Below the pieces are notes generated by a model. It ran no database searches and was not told the DNA's origin. It worked only from the letters and a program-made list of their open reading frames with translations. 42,712 bases of DNA, taken from assembly GCA_003427395.1 (NCBI GenBank), contig BFEA01000855.1, positions 147,991-190,702 on the forward strand, written 5' to 3'. A program made the position numbers and the translations under genes. This DNA comes from Chara braunii. Its lineage: Eukaryota; Streptophyta; Charophyceae; Charales; Characeae. Shown piece by piece: positions 10,376 through 20,163 of the stretch; the first letter of the stretch is position 1, and every line of letters begins with the position of its first letter.

Positions 10376-11443
10376 TCACTCTCTCACTCTACTGCCGAAT
10401 CTTACCGCTAGCCTAGCTCGCAGTCGCCTCGCCGCACAATCTGGCGAGACCCTAATCGGTACTCCTATGCATGCGAAGTGAGCGTCTGCCGTGTCGTCCT
10501 CCTCCTCGTCAACCTCACTCGCTGGGTCAACCCAATCCGGCTCCCACGCGTCCTCGCCGTCCTCTCTCTCCCAACCCTCGTCGTCGAACTTGTCCTCGAC
10601 GCGATATGGCGCCTGCCCTATAGCCTGGTAATACTCCGCCAACTGATAGCCGTGTATCAGAGGTCGCCCATCGCCCTCACTCCACCAGCTACCCCAGTCG
10701 TTTGAGAAGAGTCTCCCGATAAAGGTCACGTACTCGGGGCCTGCTCGAAGCTCACGGTCCAGCCAATCCCAAACACACGGAGACTGGGGCCGGATCAACT
10801 CTATAAGTTGAACCCTCTCGTCACCCCAACGAGGCCCACCAGTCGCAAGCGAATAATAGAGGTAGTCGAGGTCACCGGGCTCTCTGGCAAGGACCTCGAG
10901 ATCCTGATAGGCTAAGTATGCCTCAACCACTCCGCCTATACATCCAAAGATGCTCTCTACAACGAACGCAGGGGCTATCGCTCGCAGACTCGAAACGCTG
11001 TACGGAAAAAACTGGTCTCGTGCTATCACAAACTCGCTCGTGATATCAAGAGGAGGGCGTCCGTGAAACAGCGTCAACGGGTCGCTCGAGTCCTCCACTC
11101 GGAAGACGGCGACCTCGTCCCTCAGGTAGCGTAAAGCCCTGCTAACCGCGTCACTAGTCCCTGTCGTCGCGAGGCTAAGCGCGGCCTCCTTGACCGCATC
11201 CAATCCTAAGTACAGGTAGACTCTCACTACGCCCACCCCTTGTCCAGGCCAGTGCTCTCTGTGCGTCCAGAGCCACACGTCCGCAGACAAGACAATGGAC
11301 CTCCACGCAAACTGGCCGTCAATATATCGGGCGCTGCGCGCGGGAATCGTGAGCTCCACCAGATCCCCCTCTATGAGCTCTGGGGGCTCCACGTCCCAAG
11401 CGCTGCTGGCCTCGTAGACCTCTACCTGCGCTTGCGGCCACAT
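10376..11443 (-). CDS. E1 accessory ORF P1, intact 355-residue unknown protein
   Basis: This is the longest uninterrupted accessory ORF and the first after the E1 leader. The ATG at 11443 directly follows an in-frame TGA, which fixes the start. The protein begins MWPQAQVEVYEASSAWDVEP. It has an N block with LVELTIPARSARYIDG, a middle block with GVVRVYLYLG and LFHGRPP, and a C block with APAFVVESIFGCIGGVVEAY and YVTFIGRLFSND. An acidic tail (SEVDEEEDDTADAHF) and a short basic end follow. No signal peptide, transmembrane span or known catalytic motif is evident. Some plant Ogre elements carry an ORF before gag, which gives a positional analogy only. That it stays open while gag-pol is broken is notable. 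Confidence 0.6.
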   Translation of the reverse strand: MWPQAQVEVYEASSAWDVEPPELIEGDLVELTIPARSARYIDGQFAWRSIVLSADVWLWTHREHWPGQGVGVVRVYLYLGLDAVKEAALSLATTGTSDAVSRALRYLRDEVAVFRVEDSSDPLTLFHGRPPLDITSEFVIARDQFFPYSVSSLRAIAPAFVVESIFGCIGGVVEAYLAYQDLEVLAREPGDLDYLYYSLATGGPRWGDERVQLIELIRPQSPCVWDWLDRELRAGPEYVTFIGRLFSNDWGSWWSEGDGRPLIHGYQLAEYYQAIGQAPYRVEDKFDDEGWEREDGEDAWEPDWVDPASEVDEEEDDTADAHFACIGVPIRVSPDCAARRLRARLAVRFGSRVRE

Positions 11444-11525
11444 TCACCTGATAGCTAGAGAGAACGTAGTAAGAGGGATGTGTAGAGAAGGTGAAAGATA
11501 GTAGAAAAATGTTGTCGTTTCTAAG

Positions 11526-12520
11526 AAAATTTTGGCAGCGCTTCGCCTCCCTTCGTTGGGAGTCTCGATATAACGCTATCGATCTATCTCCAATCTATCC
11601 CAAGAGTCCCCTAAGGTGTCAAAGGGCGGAATCCCGGCCCTGAACAAAGCAGACAGGCCCTATAGTCGAGTTCCCTCGAATACAAGGCGTGTGCTCTGTT
11701 CGAGGGAACGCTGCCCGCGACTGCTCCGGTCACCCTTCCGGAGTACGGATGTCACCCTCTATCTAAGAACCAAAATTAGAAGGCCGTCACCTTCTTTTGG
11801 CTATTTTGCTAAGCCATTTTTATATTTCTAAGAAACTTTAATAAATTTAAATTAATAAAATTACTGTTAATCTACAGAAACCTACTGGCTCTCCTCCACT
11901 GCCTAGGGGCATACAAGGTTTCCCCTAGAGAGTAGTGCGGCAAGTACGTTTCTCTTTCCGGCACAGACTAACTATTTATTTTGAATTCATATTATATAAA
12001 TATGAAATAAATAAATTTAGTTAGGAAAAATTTCCGTCGCTGCACCCAACCCCTAAAAGGGGGTAAGGGATCAAGCTTGTACCTTATTTACTCTAATTCG
12101 CCTTTCCCTTTCCCTATCTAGGAGATTTTTCTGTGTTTTACTGTATCTAATTCACAAAAATTATATTTATGCAAGATATACCCCCTTTCTTACCTCACAT
12201 ATATTTATATTTCTTATATATGTCTATATGTTAAATTGCTTGAATTAAGAGGACCCCAATGAATCTCTACGAATTTTCGAAAATTTCGGCGGCACTTCGC
12301 CTCCCCCCGTTGGGATGGGGCTCGGCCGAAGGCCTCAAAAAATATCGTCGATCGGGTATATCAAAAAGATATAATTTTCGAAAAAAATGTTTTAAATTTT
12401 TAATTGATTTTTAAGTATTTTTTTAATTATTTTGTAATTATGTCGATAAAATACACAAAAATTCAGAAAAATTCCACACCATTCATCCTCCCTCCGTTGG
12501 GGTGGGGTTCGGGATTGTCG
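11526..12520. repeat. Three dispersed copies of a TTCGCCTCCC-CGTTGGG motif in the E1 leader
   Basis: Related blocks at about 11526-11565 (CTTCGCCTCCCTTCGTTGGG), 12276-12315 (CTTCGCCTCCCCCCGTTGGG) and 12478-12510 (TCCTCCCTCCGTTGGGGTGG) stand out against AT-rich surroundings. The first two are also preceded by AAAATTT and GGC-GC. Spacing is irregular. They could be protein-binding or RNA elements of the leader. Confidence 0.6.
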
Positions 12521-12746
12521 CCCCTAGCGCAACTGTTCAAAAGAAACAATGGCGAATTTTTATCAAAATATAACAAACTTTAATTGATTCATTTTCGATA
12601 TTTTAAGTATTTTCTTTCAATTAATAATAAGAAAATGCCGAGAAAGAAAAAAAGCAAAATAGTCCAGATATATTTCGATCCGACTTTTTAGCTGCTCCTC
12701 GAGGTTGTTATCCAACCCTGAAATCCTAGATAATTCTTCTCCTAAC

Positions 12747-12786
12747 TAGGGTTTCCCCTAATTAGGGTTTAACTAACTAGGGTTTT
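12747..12786 (+). repeat. Three telo-box units (TAGGGTTT) spaced 16 bases
   Basis: TAGGGTTT is found at 12747, 12763 and 12779, each 16 bases apart and partly preceded by CTAA. AGGGTTT is the plant-type telomere repeat and a known promoter element in plants. A short interstitial array inside a retrotransposon leader is more likely regulatory than a telomere remnant. It supports a green-lineage host. Confidence 0.7.
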
Positions 12787-13390
12787 GGAGCTTTGCGCGC
12801 AACCGCACGCTCTCTTCGAGCACACCCACTGTTTCAAAATTTCTCCGTCAACTCCCTTCGATATTTGCAAAAACTTCGACAGACTTTTTCCCTATTTTAC
12901 ACAAAATTTTGAAAAAAATAAATATTCTTTTTTTTTTTTCCGTTTATTTTCTTCGTTGTTACTGGTTGTTTTTACCTCTAACTAACTCCGTTCGTCTTGT
13001 CCAGGGTATCAAAATGACGGGAAAAATAATCTGAACAACTTTGGTCCAAGAAATTATCTCTCAAAAATGAACCAAATTTTTGGAAAAATTATAAAAAGAA
13101 AACTGAAATTTTCCAATTAATAAATAAATAATTAAAAAAAAAAAATTTCATCAAAATTCGACCGTTAGAATTTTTTGGGAAACATGTCAAAAAATTCGTC
13201 TCGTTGTCAAAAACGAAATTTGCGTGAAATTGCACGGATAAGGAAATATTTAAGAAAAAAGAAATTCAAAATTAATAAAAATTAATAAAAATTCACTAAT
13301 TAAGGTATTCGGATCTAACTAACTCCCGGCTAATTAGCCAGGGCACCCCGTTGATTGGGAGAGGTTGCGGCCTTGGGGGTGCAGTTCCCC

Positions 13391-13408
13391 TCCCCGGCAA
13401 CGGCGCCA
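13391..13408 (-). other. E1 primer-binding site, tRNA-Asp type
   Basis: On the minus strand the 18 bases are TGGCGCCGTTGCCGGGGA, the exact complement of the 3' end of plant-type tRNA-Asp(GUC) including CCA. It lies four bases inside the LTR end at 13413, as expected for minus-strand DNA priming. This fixes the element's direction and 5' LTR boundary. Confidence 0.93.
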
Positions 13409-13949
13409 GAGTTGTGAGGTAACCCGGGGAGGTGGACCTACCGTTCGCCGAAGCCAAGGGCAACGGCGCCTGTCACTCGCCGCGCCCGCTTCCGAGGTCC
13501 TCAGCGACCAGCATGGATCGGGGCTTTAGTATGTCGTCACACACCTGTTTCCTTTTTCCCCCTTTTTTTTTTGTTAATTCGCAAGTTCTCTCAACAGCAA
13601 GTTCGGGTACCCACGTGCCAGTTCAGCACGCTCATACAGCAGCTGGATACGATAGCCAACCATTGGTTCTGTTAATTCCCTCTGTAGCAAGGTTGATTAG
13701 TCAACAATCGGGTTTAGCGAACTCTTTTTTTTTCCCGAAGAATTTTTATAGTCAACAGTTGGTTCAACATGTTCTTCCAGCAGCCAATTCGATTAGCCGA
13801 TAATCAGATCACCGAGTTCATTCCACAACAAAATTGGTTCACTGTCTGTCAGGTCAGCACATAGAGGGAGCAACAAGGAGATCAAGACGATGAGATAACA
13901 CCCACGAAAGGAATAGTTTGCTCAGTAATAATTTTTACCGTTCTCCCCC

Positions 13950-14205
13950 GCTGTGCAGTTGCTCTCTCTCACTCCCTTTCTCTGCCTACAGTCCCTCTCT
14001 CCAGTCGTGCCGTCTCCTTCTCCCTCACTCTTTCTCTCTCACTCTTTCTCTTGTTGTGTACACCCTCTCTCACTACCCACTCCCTCTCTCACTGTGCACT
14101 CTCTCTCACTGTGCACTGTCTCTCTTTGTCCCTGCGTAGTGTCTCTCACTCTCTCGCCCTGCTGTGCAGTCAGTCCCCCTCGCTTTCTCTCTCTCTGTTG
14201 TGGCG
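13950..14205. repeat. CT-rich simple repeat (CTCTCTCACT-type)
   Basis: A quarter kilobase dominated by CTCTCTCACTC and related pyrimidine words inside the E1 LTR. A second similar tract lies at about 15020-15105 and a weaker one at 15780-15905. ORFs reported through these tracts are low-complexity artefacts. Confidence 0.85.
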
Positions 14206-14248
14206 CACAAACGCCACGGTCCCGCTAGACCAGTCACCAAATGACTAG

Positions 14249-14517
14249 ATGAGAATGATTCTTCAGCGTGAACATGGAAGGATACTTCACCTCATCATTG
14301 AGTTTCTGCAGCACGCCAAGGGCTCAAATTTGAGAAAAATGAGAATGTACCTTCAGCATAAACGGGGTAACATTCATCTCTGTTTTTTCATTGCCNGNCT
14401 ACAGGGGGTNNCTTGGCTACTTATCCAATGAGGAAAAGCGGAGTGAACCTTCAACGAGAGCATGGGTAGATACAGTTCCAAACTGCAGGTTCAGTCAACC
14501 ATCCAACAGATGATAAA

Positions 14518-14549
<32 letters not shown>

Positions 14550-14812
14550 TAAAAGAAAAATAACGATTGTAAAAAAAATAGGAATGATTCACCAGCGGAA
14601 AACGCAGCAAGATTCATCTACATATTCTTTGCCTTCTATCCATTGTNACAGTTCCAAACTGCAGGTTCAGTCAACCATCCAACAGATGATAAAAATAAGA
14701 ATAAAAAAAAAAAAAAAAAAAAAAAAAAATGATTGTAAAAAAATGGGAACGATTCACCAGCGGAAAACGCAGCAAGATTCATCTACATATTCTTTGGCTT
14801 CTATCCATTGTG
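14249..14812. repeat. Degenerate tandem array with a 176-base duplication
   Basis: Units beginning near 14249, 14337, 14430, 14579 and 14743 share a core like GAATGATTCACCAGCGGAAA followed by a GATTCATCT-like segment. Within the array, 14472-14647 and 14648-14812 are near-identical copies (ACAGTTCCAAACTGCAGG to TATCCATTGT) that differ mainly in an AAT run (14518-14545) replaced by poly-A (14704-14729). Ambiguous bases occur at 14397-14411 and 14647. Confidence 0.85.
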
Positions 14813-15112
14813 ACCTCGAGCGAGCATCTGTCAGTAACTGCAAGGAAATCGAGTTCGTAGACGTCAACACCACCGTGGGCTGAGAATGTCTTCAACTATT
14901 CTCCTGCATACGCACTATAACTTGGTCTCTCAATCTCGGACTGTTTGGCGCTCTTACACACGCTGCCCTACTCACTCTCAGTCTCGCCCTCACTGGCCCA
15001 CAACTTACTGACACTACTACCCTCTCTCTCCCTGCTCTCTCTCTCGCACTCTCTCTCACTTGTTAACTCTCTTCCCTTTCACTCTCTTTGCTCTCTCTCT
15101 GTCTCGATTACT

Positions 15113-15140
15113 GATGATAATAATAATAAAAACAGAAATA

Positions 15141-15176
<36 letters not shown>

Positions 15177-15177
15177 T
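15113..15177. repeat. (AAT)n microsatellite
   Basis: A run of TAA/AAT trinucleotides in the E1 LTR. Similar runs occur at 14518-14545 and, in the E3 LTR region, at about 31958-31985. Confidence 0.9.
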
Positions 15178-17069
15178 ATGATCGGGTACTCTATTTATCA
15201 CCTTCACTAATCTCCCACTTTTATCCCCGATTTGCTTCTTCACTTACCTGTTCGTGGAGAGTTAATCGGATCTGCTCACACCGATCCACCTTCAGATGGA
15301 CATGGCCCCAGTAACGACCAGGATCATAGAAGTCCGCTGATTAGGTCCTCACCATTCGTACTCTCCCCTGCGTGATCAGGGGTATGCTGATTAGTACCTC
15401 TTCACCGGTTCATCTCAACATGCGAGGCTCGCTCGCTCGTGCGCGAGTTGGAGCGCGCAGGAATAGAGCCCTGTCCAACGGCTGGATTCGCTTATCTGTT
15501 TAATCAGATTGGCTGATTGGATTAGCGTACGCTGTTGAGCCTGTGGTTGGCTCCCTCGCTGGCTGCAATTACCGTGAGTCACTTGAGCTCTGAGTAATGT
15601 ATGAGCACACCTTCAGCGTGTTCAATTTCTGGCCTCAATTAGCATATCCTGTCGAACCTGTCACTGGGTCCCTTGCTGCATGATCCATGCGTACTAGACG
15701 CGACCATTCAAGTTCGGATGTACGTGGCCACCAGAGAGCTCAGCACATGGAGGATAAGATCGCAGAGTACTCACGTGCTTTTCCCTCACTCACTCTCTGA
15801 TCCACTCGCTTACTCACACGTACCCACATTTTCTCTCACCCTCTCCCTCACTCGCACATGTCCATACACTCCCGCTCTTCTCTCTCACTCTGTCAATCTC
15901 TCTCTCCCAAAGTCACACTAGCGACCGCCATAGGTACCGTTGACCGTAACCAGCGCTGAACCTTAGCGCCTCGAGGACAGGTACGTTCGGTGCACTCGCC
16001 ACCGTTCACTGCCCGTGTCTGTTGACTTCGACCAGCGTTGGCAGCGGTGGGCTGCGTACATCGTGCATGCCAAGAGAATCCGTCCCCGTCTGACCGTTAC
16101 TCCCTTCGAGCCATGCTAGTGGGCGGGGTACACCTTGCTTGCTGCTCGCCACTGCCCCCGCCTGTTCTCTCACTATCTCCCACAAGTGATCAACCACCCA
16201 CACAAGCTCAACTGCCTCGTGGATTCCCACTCGCCTCGCACACGCGGAGTAACTACCTGAGCGCCGACGCTTCTGCCCCGTGCTTGTATGCGCGGGTACA
16301 CCTTGCTCGTATCGAGTCCTCCCCTGTCTCTCTTCCAGACCTCCTTTTAGTCGTTCATCCCCTGGCCCTCAGCGGCAGCGGCCTCACAGACCAAGCCCCA
16401 GTGGTCGAGCACCCAGACAAGGTACCCCATCGGTCAGCGTGCCAGTCCGAAGCCCTGCGTAGTGTAATGCCGGACCCTTAGTTGCGCTACCGCCCCCGAA
16501 TAGCCTCCCTCGCTTGTGCCCCCTGCCCAGATAAAATTGGGACAGGCGCCCGATGCGAACCAGGTATACTGGCACAAAAGGCCCGATTCTTGGAAGTGAG
16601 TGCCCTCAACTGCAGCAGATCAGTCAGCGCGCCGAGCCAGAGGATTGTTGGAATGAACGAGGTCATAGTGCAGTTTCTCTTAGCACCTGTAGCAGACACT
16701 GTACCGAGCCGCCGCCGCCTGCGCCGTCATAATGACAACCCGATGCAGAATACCATACCGTGAATCAGGCAACCCACAGTGCCCACACCTTTCCGAGCCT
16801 GAATATCCGAACTGGACCAATGTAGAATAAAAAATAGTCAACCATAACCGCCGTAGCCTGGATCAATCCGACGTCGTGCCTATACCGGACCAACTCTAAA
16901 CCTGAGGTAATCTCTCGGAGTCGCACCACCACCAAAACGGTTGGGACAACCGTTCCATGCCAATGATGAACCTATAGCGGTCCGAAGGGTAATGCGGTGG
17001 CTCGTTCCACGCTGATTCCGAACCAGTAATAGATCTGAAACGTACCAATGTCGGGCTCACAAGGGACCT

Positions 17070-17262
17070 GAAATAAATATCCGTGAAGATCCCGGGTCTG
17101 AAAATAATCCACGATGATGGTTCCGACCCTGAAATAATCTGCCATGGTAGCGCCGAACGTGAAATAAATACCCGTGATGGCGCCGAACCGGGAATAAACT
17201 GCCGTCAAGGTCCCGAACCTGAAATAAATCTCTGTAGTGATGCCGAACCTGAAATACGTCCC
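17070..17262. repeat. 30-base minisatellite, six to seven units
   Basis: Units start with GAAATAAAT-like words and end with CCCGAACCT-like words, with period 30 (one unit 31). Because 30 is a multiple of three, the minus strand shows a 10-residue repeat (YFRFGTLTAV-like) in an ORF at 16972-17367. I regard that ORF as a by-product of the repeat. Confidence 0.85.
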
Positions 17263-18209
17263 GTACCGAGCCAGATACAGAACCTCTCCGAACCTCGTGT
17301 CCGTACCGAGCCAAATACCATACCCTCGGCCCAAAGTAGCACCATCCCACGCTATCCATGCGGCCACCCTCGAACTGACTCGGTGAAGTTAGTAATTAGA
17401 TAATTTGGATAAGCGGTACGGAAAATCTCAACCGTCGAGGAATAGTGAAGAAAATTAGAATCCGAAACAAATGATTGATCAGGGGCTAGGGGTAGACGGC
17501 GAGTGATCCAAGCAAAATCAGGCCCAGTATCGAATAATCATTAGTTCGTGCTCGTTCCATCATTCTTAATCATTCCGCCTTTTCTTAATTTTATTATCCG
17601 ATACAGTAATATAACCGTAAACTTTCCAAAAATAAAATCTGAGGGAACCGTAATTAAATTGTTGAAATTTTTTGTTTCTTTTCTTCTTTATCGTTTTTAA
17701 TCTTTTCCTTTGTTTTCGATTCCATTGCCGGAAAACATAAAATAACAAGGTATTTTTCCCAAAATTTAAAATGAAGCGAAAAACAAGGAAATTAAGGAAT
17801 ATTACGTTTTTCTCTTCCCTCCTACTGTTTCCAATCTTTTCTCCCGTCTTTAATTTGGGTACAAAAAATTGACAAAAATCTGAGGCGCTATTCCAGCCCC
17901 GATCATATGTTACAAAAGCATTGCGGCGGGGTCAACGCACGCGATGACTCCCCGCAGCCGGCCATCCCAGGTCTATCCTCGGGACGGGCGGAAATGACGG
18001 TTCCCAGATGTGCCGGGAGCGGCTACCCATTTCCCCATCTTTGAGGGTTACTCGTAAGGTTCAGTGCGCCCAAAATCAGGGGTGCCCTGAGTTCCCCTAA
18101 TTTTTGCTGCCTAGTCATACCAGAGTACCGTCAAAACACGGACTTGTCCCTGAGCCTAAGTCCCAAAGCCGCAGATTTTAGGCGGCGCAGTGCTTGTGGC
18201 CGCCTGACA

Positions 18210-20143
18210 ACGGTTTTCGACTCAATAGTCATTCGACGAAGTGTTTGACAGCATGGAACCACCTGGAACCGCGTGGGACCATCTAGGACCGCTTGGGACC
18301 AGTTGGGACTCACGTGCTACCATATTGAGTGTTTTTTTGGGACGCATGCGACTCGCCGTTTTCACGCTTAGGTTACCGTGGATGAGGCCTGCGAGTGAGA
18401 GGTGGTTTGATCAGGATTTTCCTTGAGACTACGACTTTCGGCGGCACACACGGCTTGTTGGTTGGCTTTCTTGAGTGCGCCAGAGCGCTTCTTCGGCGCC
18501 ACTTCACTCAAGGTCGGTTGAATGATTCAGATATCCCTTCACACCTGTGTGAACCCACACTTTGCTTGACCCTGTTCGTTTGAACGTTCGAAAGAAAAAA
18601 TAGAGAAAGTTGTGCGAATCATGCATGTGAGTGGGAAGATCAGACGTGAGTCTGGGATTGTACTGTTTTCTTTTGAACTTGTTTTCTATGCATGTTGTGC
18701 GGATAGGTAGAAGGATGCTTGCAAAGGAGATTGATTATGACTATTGAAGAGAAGGAAAAATTATTGTCTTCCCTTTTTCTTACCTACCTGGACGTCAATA
18801 AGGAGTTGTTGTTCTGAAAAAGGTCAATTCAATGCATGTCGTAAATAAATCCGATTGAAAGAAAGCAGCTAAGGTCAAACGGACTTGGTTTTTTCCCGAG
18901 AATTACCCATTCTATCCCGAACGACCTTATCTGCCTATACCTGTCCAAATGATTCTCATTATTTATCCCTTTTGATTTCCCTTTGCTTAAGTTACCCTGA
19001 ACTTAGGAAAAATGGGAACAATTGAAAGTTACTTGTAGTGGACACATGCTTTCTCTCCAGGAAGCATCTGGGGCGGGGGTTCGTTGCTTCAGGAGCCGAC
19101 CCTGTTATCGACCCAGAGTGGACTGTTCTATGGGGGGGGTACTTTGACGATTCGGTGGAGACGGTCCGACTTCTGAGATCCAAGTTTTGTGCTCGGGCAA
19201 GGAGGAGGAGTACCCCAGACCACTTCCTAAAGGGAGAGGCATGCAACACTTCAAGCAATGTCCCTGATCAAGTAGCCTGTCATCCAATAAGATTGAGAAA
19301 GTATGGAGACAGCTATGAGCGTATCGAATTTCGAATCGACGGTAGGTGGAATGAATGACTTTCGCAACGCGTCTCATCAAGTCAAAACTAAGGCAACCGA
19401 TTACCTTATCGGCGACATCTATGTTATTGTCGAAAAAACAACCCCTTGTTGGCGGTTGCTTGATTGTTTTATGGTATTCGACCTGAGGTGGTCGGATTAT
19501 TTTTTATGTTGTGTTGTTGAATGTATTAAATGATGATTTGAATTCTCCCAGTTATTAATTTGGATTGGATATGTTTCTGTCGACTACGGTCGACTCCTCT
19601 TTATATAATTACATGTGTGGTTGTTGTAACTTTCTCTTTGGCTCTATATCTAAAGGGACTAAGATTAATTTGGGTTTCACGCTTGATTGAGGCCGTCCTA
19701 GTCGACCGGCGTACGCTTTGTACTTGGGAGATCAGCGCCCCAGGGAAGGAACGACGTACGGCTCATTAGGCGTTAACCAAGCATATCTATACTACGGCGA
19801 ACAAGCAAACGTCCTCAGCTGACCTACCTTTGCAATTGCATCTAAAAACTTTCGCACGTGGGTCAGTAGCTCGGTAGGGATACGCCCCTAAGGGTGGTGA
19901 CAGCCTCTTAGGGATGCAAGTTTATTCCCCGCGAAAACCTATCCTGTCGTAGGGGACCGCGAAATGTACAGCTCGCGCACCCGGCTAGAGTGGCGAAGGA
20001 GCGATGCGACCTCGTCTGTCTCGGCGGTTCACAAAAATGTTATGCGTTGTTCCCGAGTTGTCTTTTGATGTTTGTTTTAGGTAAACTGCTGAGTGACATG
20101 GTCGGGAGGACCCTTGTTCGCGCGAGGGCCGATGCTCTCGACA
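18210..20143 (+). repeat. E2a 5' LTR, right-hand part
   Basis: Homologous to 22988-24923 over its length and ends CTCGACA. The left part lies beyond E1, outside the window. The last 500 bases (about 19640-20143) are also conserved in E3 (about 34420-34914), so they are probably the functional R-U5 end. Short ORFs at 19038-19358, 19303-19533 and 19560-19769 recur in the other copy. They carry no recognisable domain and I do not call them genes. Confidence 0.85.
18251..18310 (+). repeat. Six 10-base repeats (NNNTGGGACC type)
   Basis: Six consecutive decamers such as GCGTGGGACC, GCTTGGGACC and AGTTGGGACT, in exact 10-base phase. The same array is present in the 3' LTR at 23029-23088, and looser GGGACC words occur in E3 near 31310-31365. 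One helical turn per unit suggests a phased protein-binding array. Confidence 0.85.
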
Positions 20144-20145
20144 GG

Positions 20146-20163
20146 TGGCGCTGTTGCTGGGGT
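20146..20163 (+). other. E2a primer-binding site (decayed tRNA-Asp type)
   Basis: TGGCGCTGTTGCTGGGGT lies two bases after the LTR end at 20143. Compared with the E1 site it has C-to-T changes at positions 7 and 13, both at former CpG, and one change at the last base. This fits decay of methylated cytosines. Confidence 0.85.

Larger units (their letters stand above)
11459..13390 (-). other. E1 5' leader, AT-rich and apparently non-coding
   Basis: These 1.9 kb lie between the PBS and P1. The sequence is AT-rich with short GC-rich islands. It holds no supported ORF. It contains three related GC-rich motifs and a telo-box triplet, listed separately. Splicing of this leader is possible but I cannot point to a convincing donor and acceptor pair. 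Confidence 0.6.
1..18209 (-). mobile_element. E1, giant Ty3/gypsy LTR retrotransposon with an accessory-gene block
   Basis: The element reads right to left: 5' LTR 13413-18209, PBS 13391-13408, leader, accessory ORFs 11443-6618, gag from 6418, protease, RT-RNase H, integrase ending at 182, and the first 41 bases of the 3' LTR at 41-1. The LTR ends form near-perfect inverted repeats (TGTGAGG on the left, CCTGACA on the right). The 41 visible bases of the 3' LTR differ from the 5' LTR at two positions. The domain order PR-RT-RNH-INT is that of Ty3/gypsy; no chromodomain is visible. All coding parts are broken. The right flank begins ACGGT, and the uninterrupted copy of the same target (22988-22992) shows that E1 inserted into the E2a 5' LTR. 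The left flank is outside the window. Confidence 0.88.
13413..18209 (-). repeat. E1 5' LTR (4.8 kb)
   Basis: The LTR starts (plus-strand left edge) with TGTGAGG next to the PBS and ends with CCTGACA at 18209, an imperfect 7-base inverted repeat with TG...CA ends. The right edge matches the 3' LTR fragment at 1-41. It is very long for an LTR and rich in low-complexity sequence: CT-rich tracts, AAT and poly-A runs, a 176-base tandem duplication and a 30-base minisatellite. The 15.2-17.0 kb part is unique-looking and holds no convincing ORF. Seven-odd ambiguous bases (14397-14411, 14647) mark uncertain assembly. Confidence 0.88.

Noticed and set aside
13950-14248. Overlapping Ser/Leu-rich ORFs
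   Set aside because: They only read through CT-rich simple repeats in three frames.
14518-15177. Possible CRISPR-like or satellite array
   Set aside because: Units are degenerate, without uniform spacers, in a eukaryotic LTR; simple tandem duplication and AAT slippage explain them.
16972-17403. ORFs on both strands with 10-residue repeats
   Set aside because: The repeat comes from a 30-base minisatellite; both strands are equally open and nothing else supports coding.
19038-19769. Small ORFs repeated at 23771-24600 and in part at 34363-34641
   Set aside because: They recur because they lie in homologous LTRs; frames are not preserved better than the DNA and no domain is seen.
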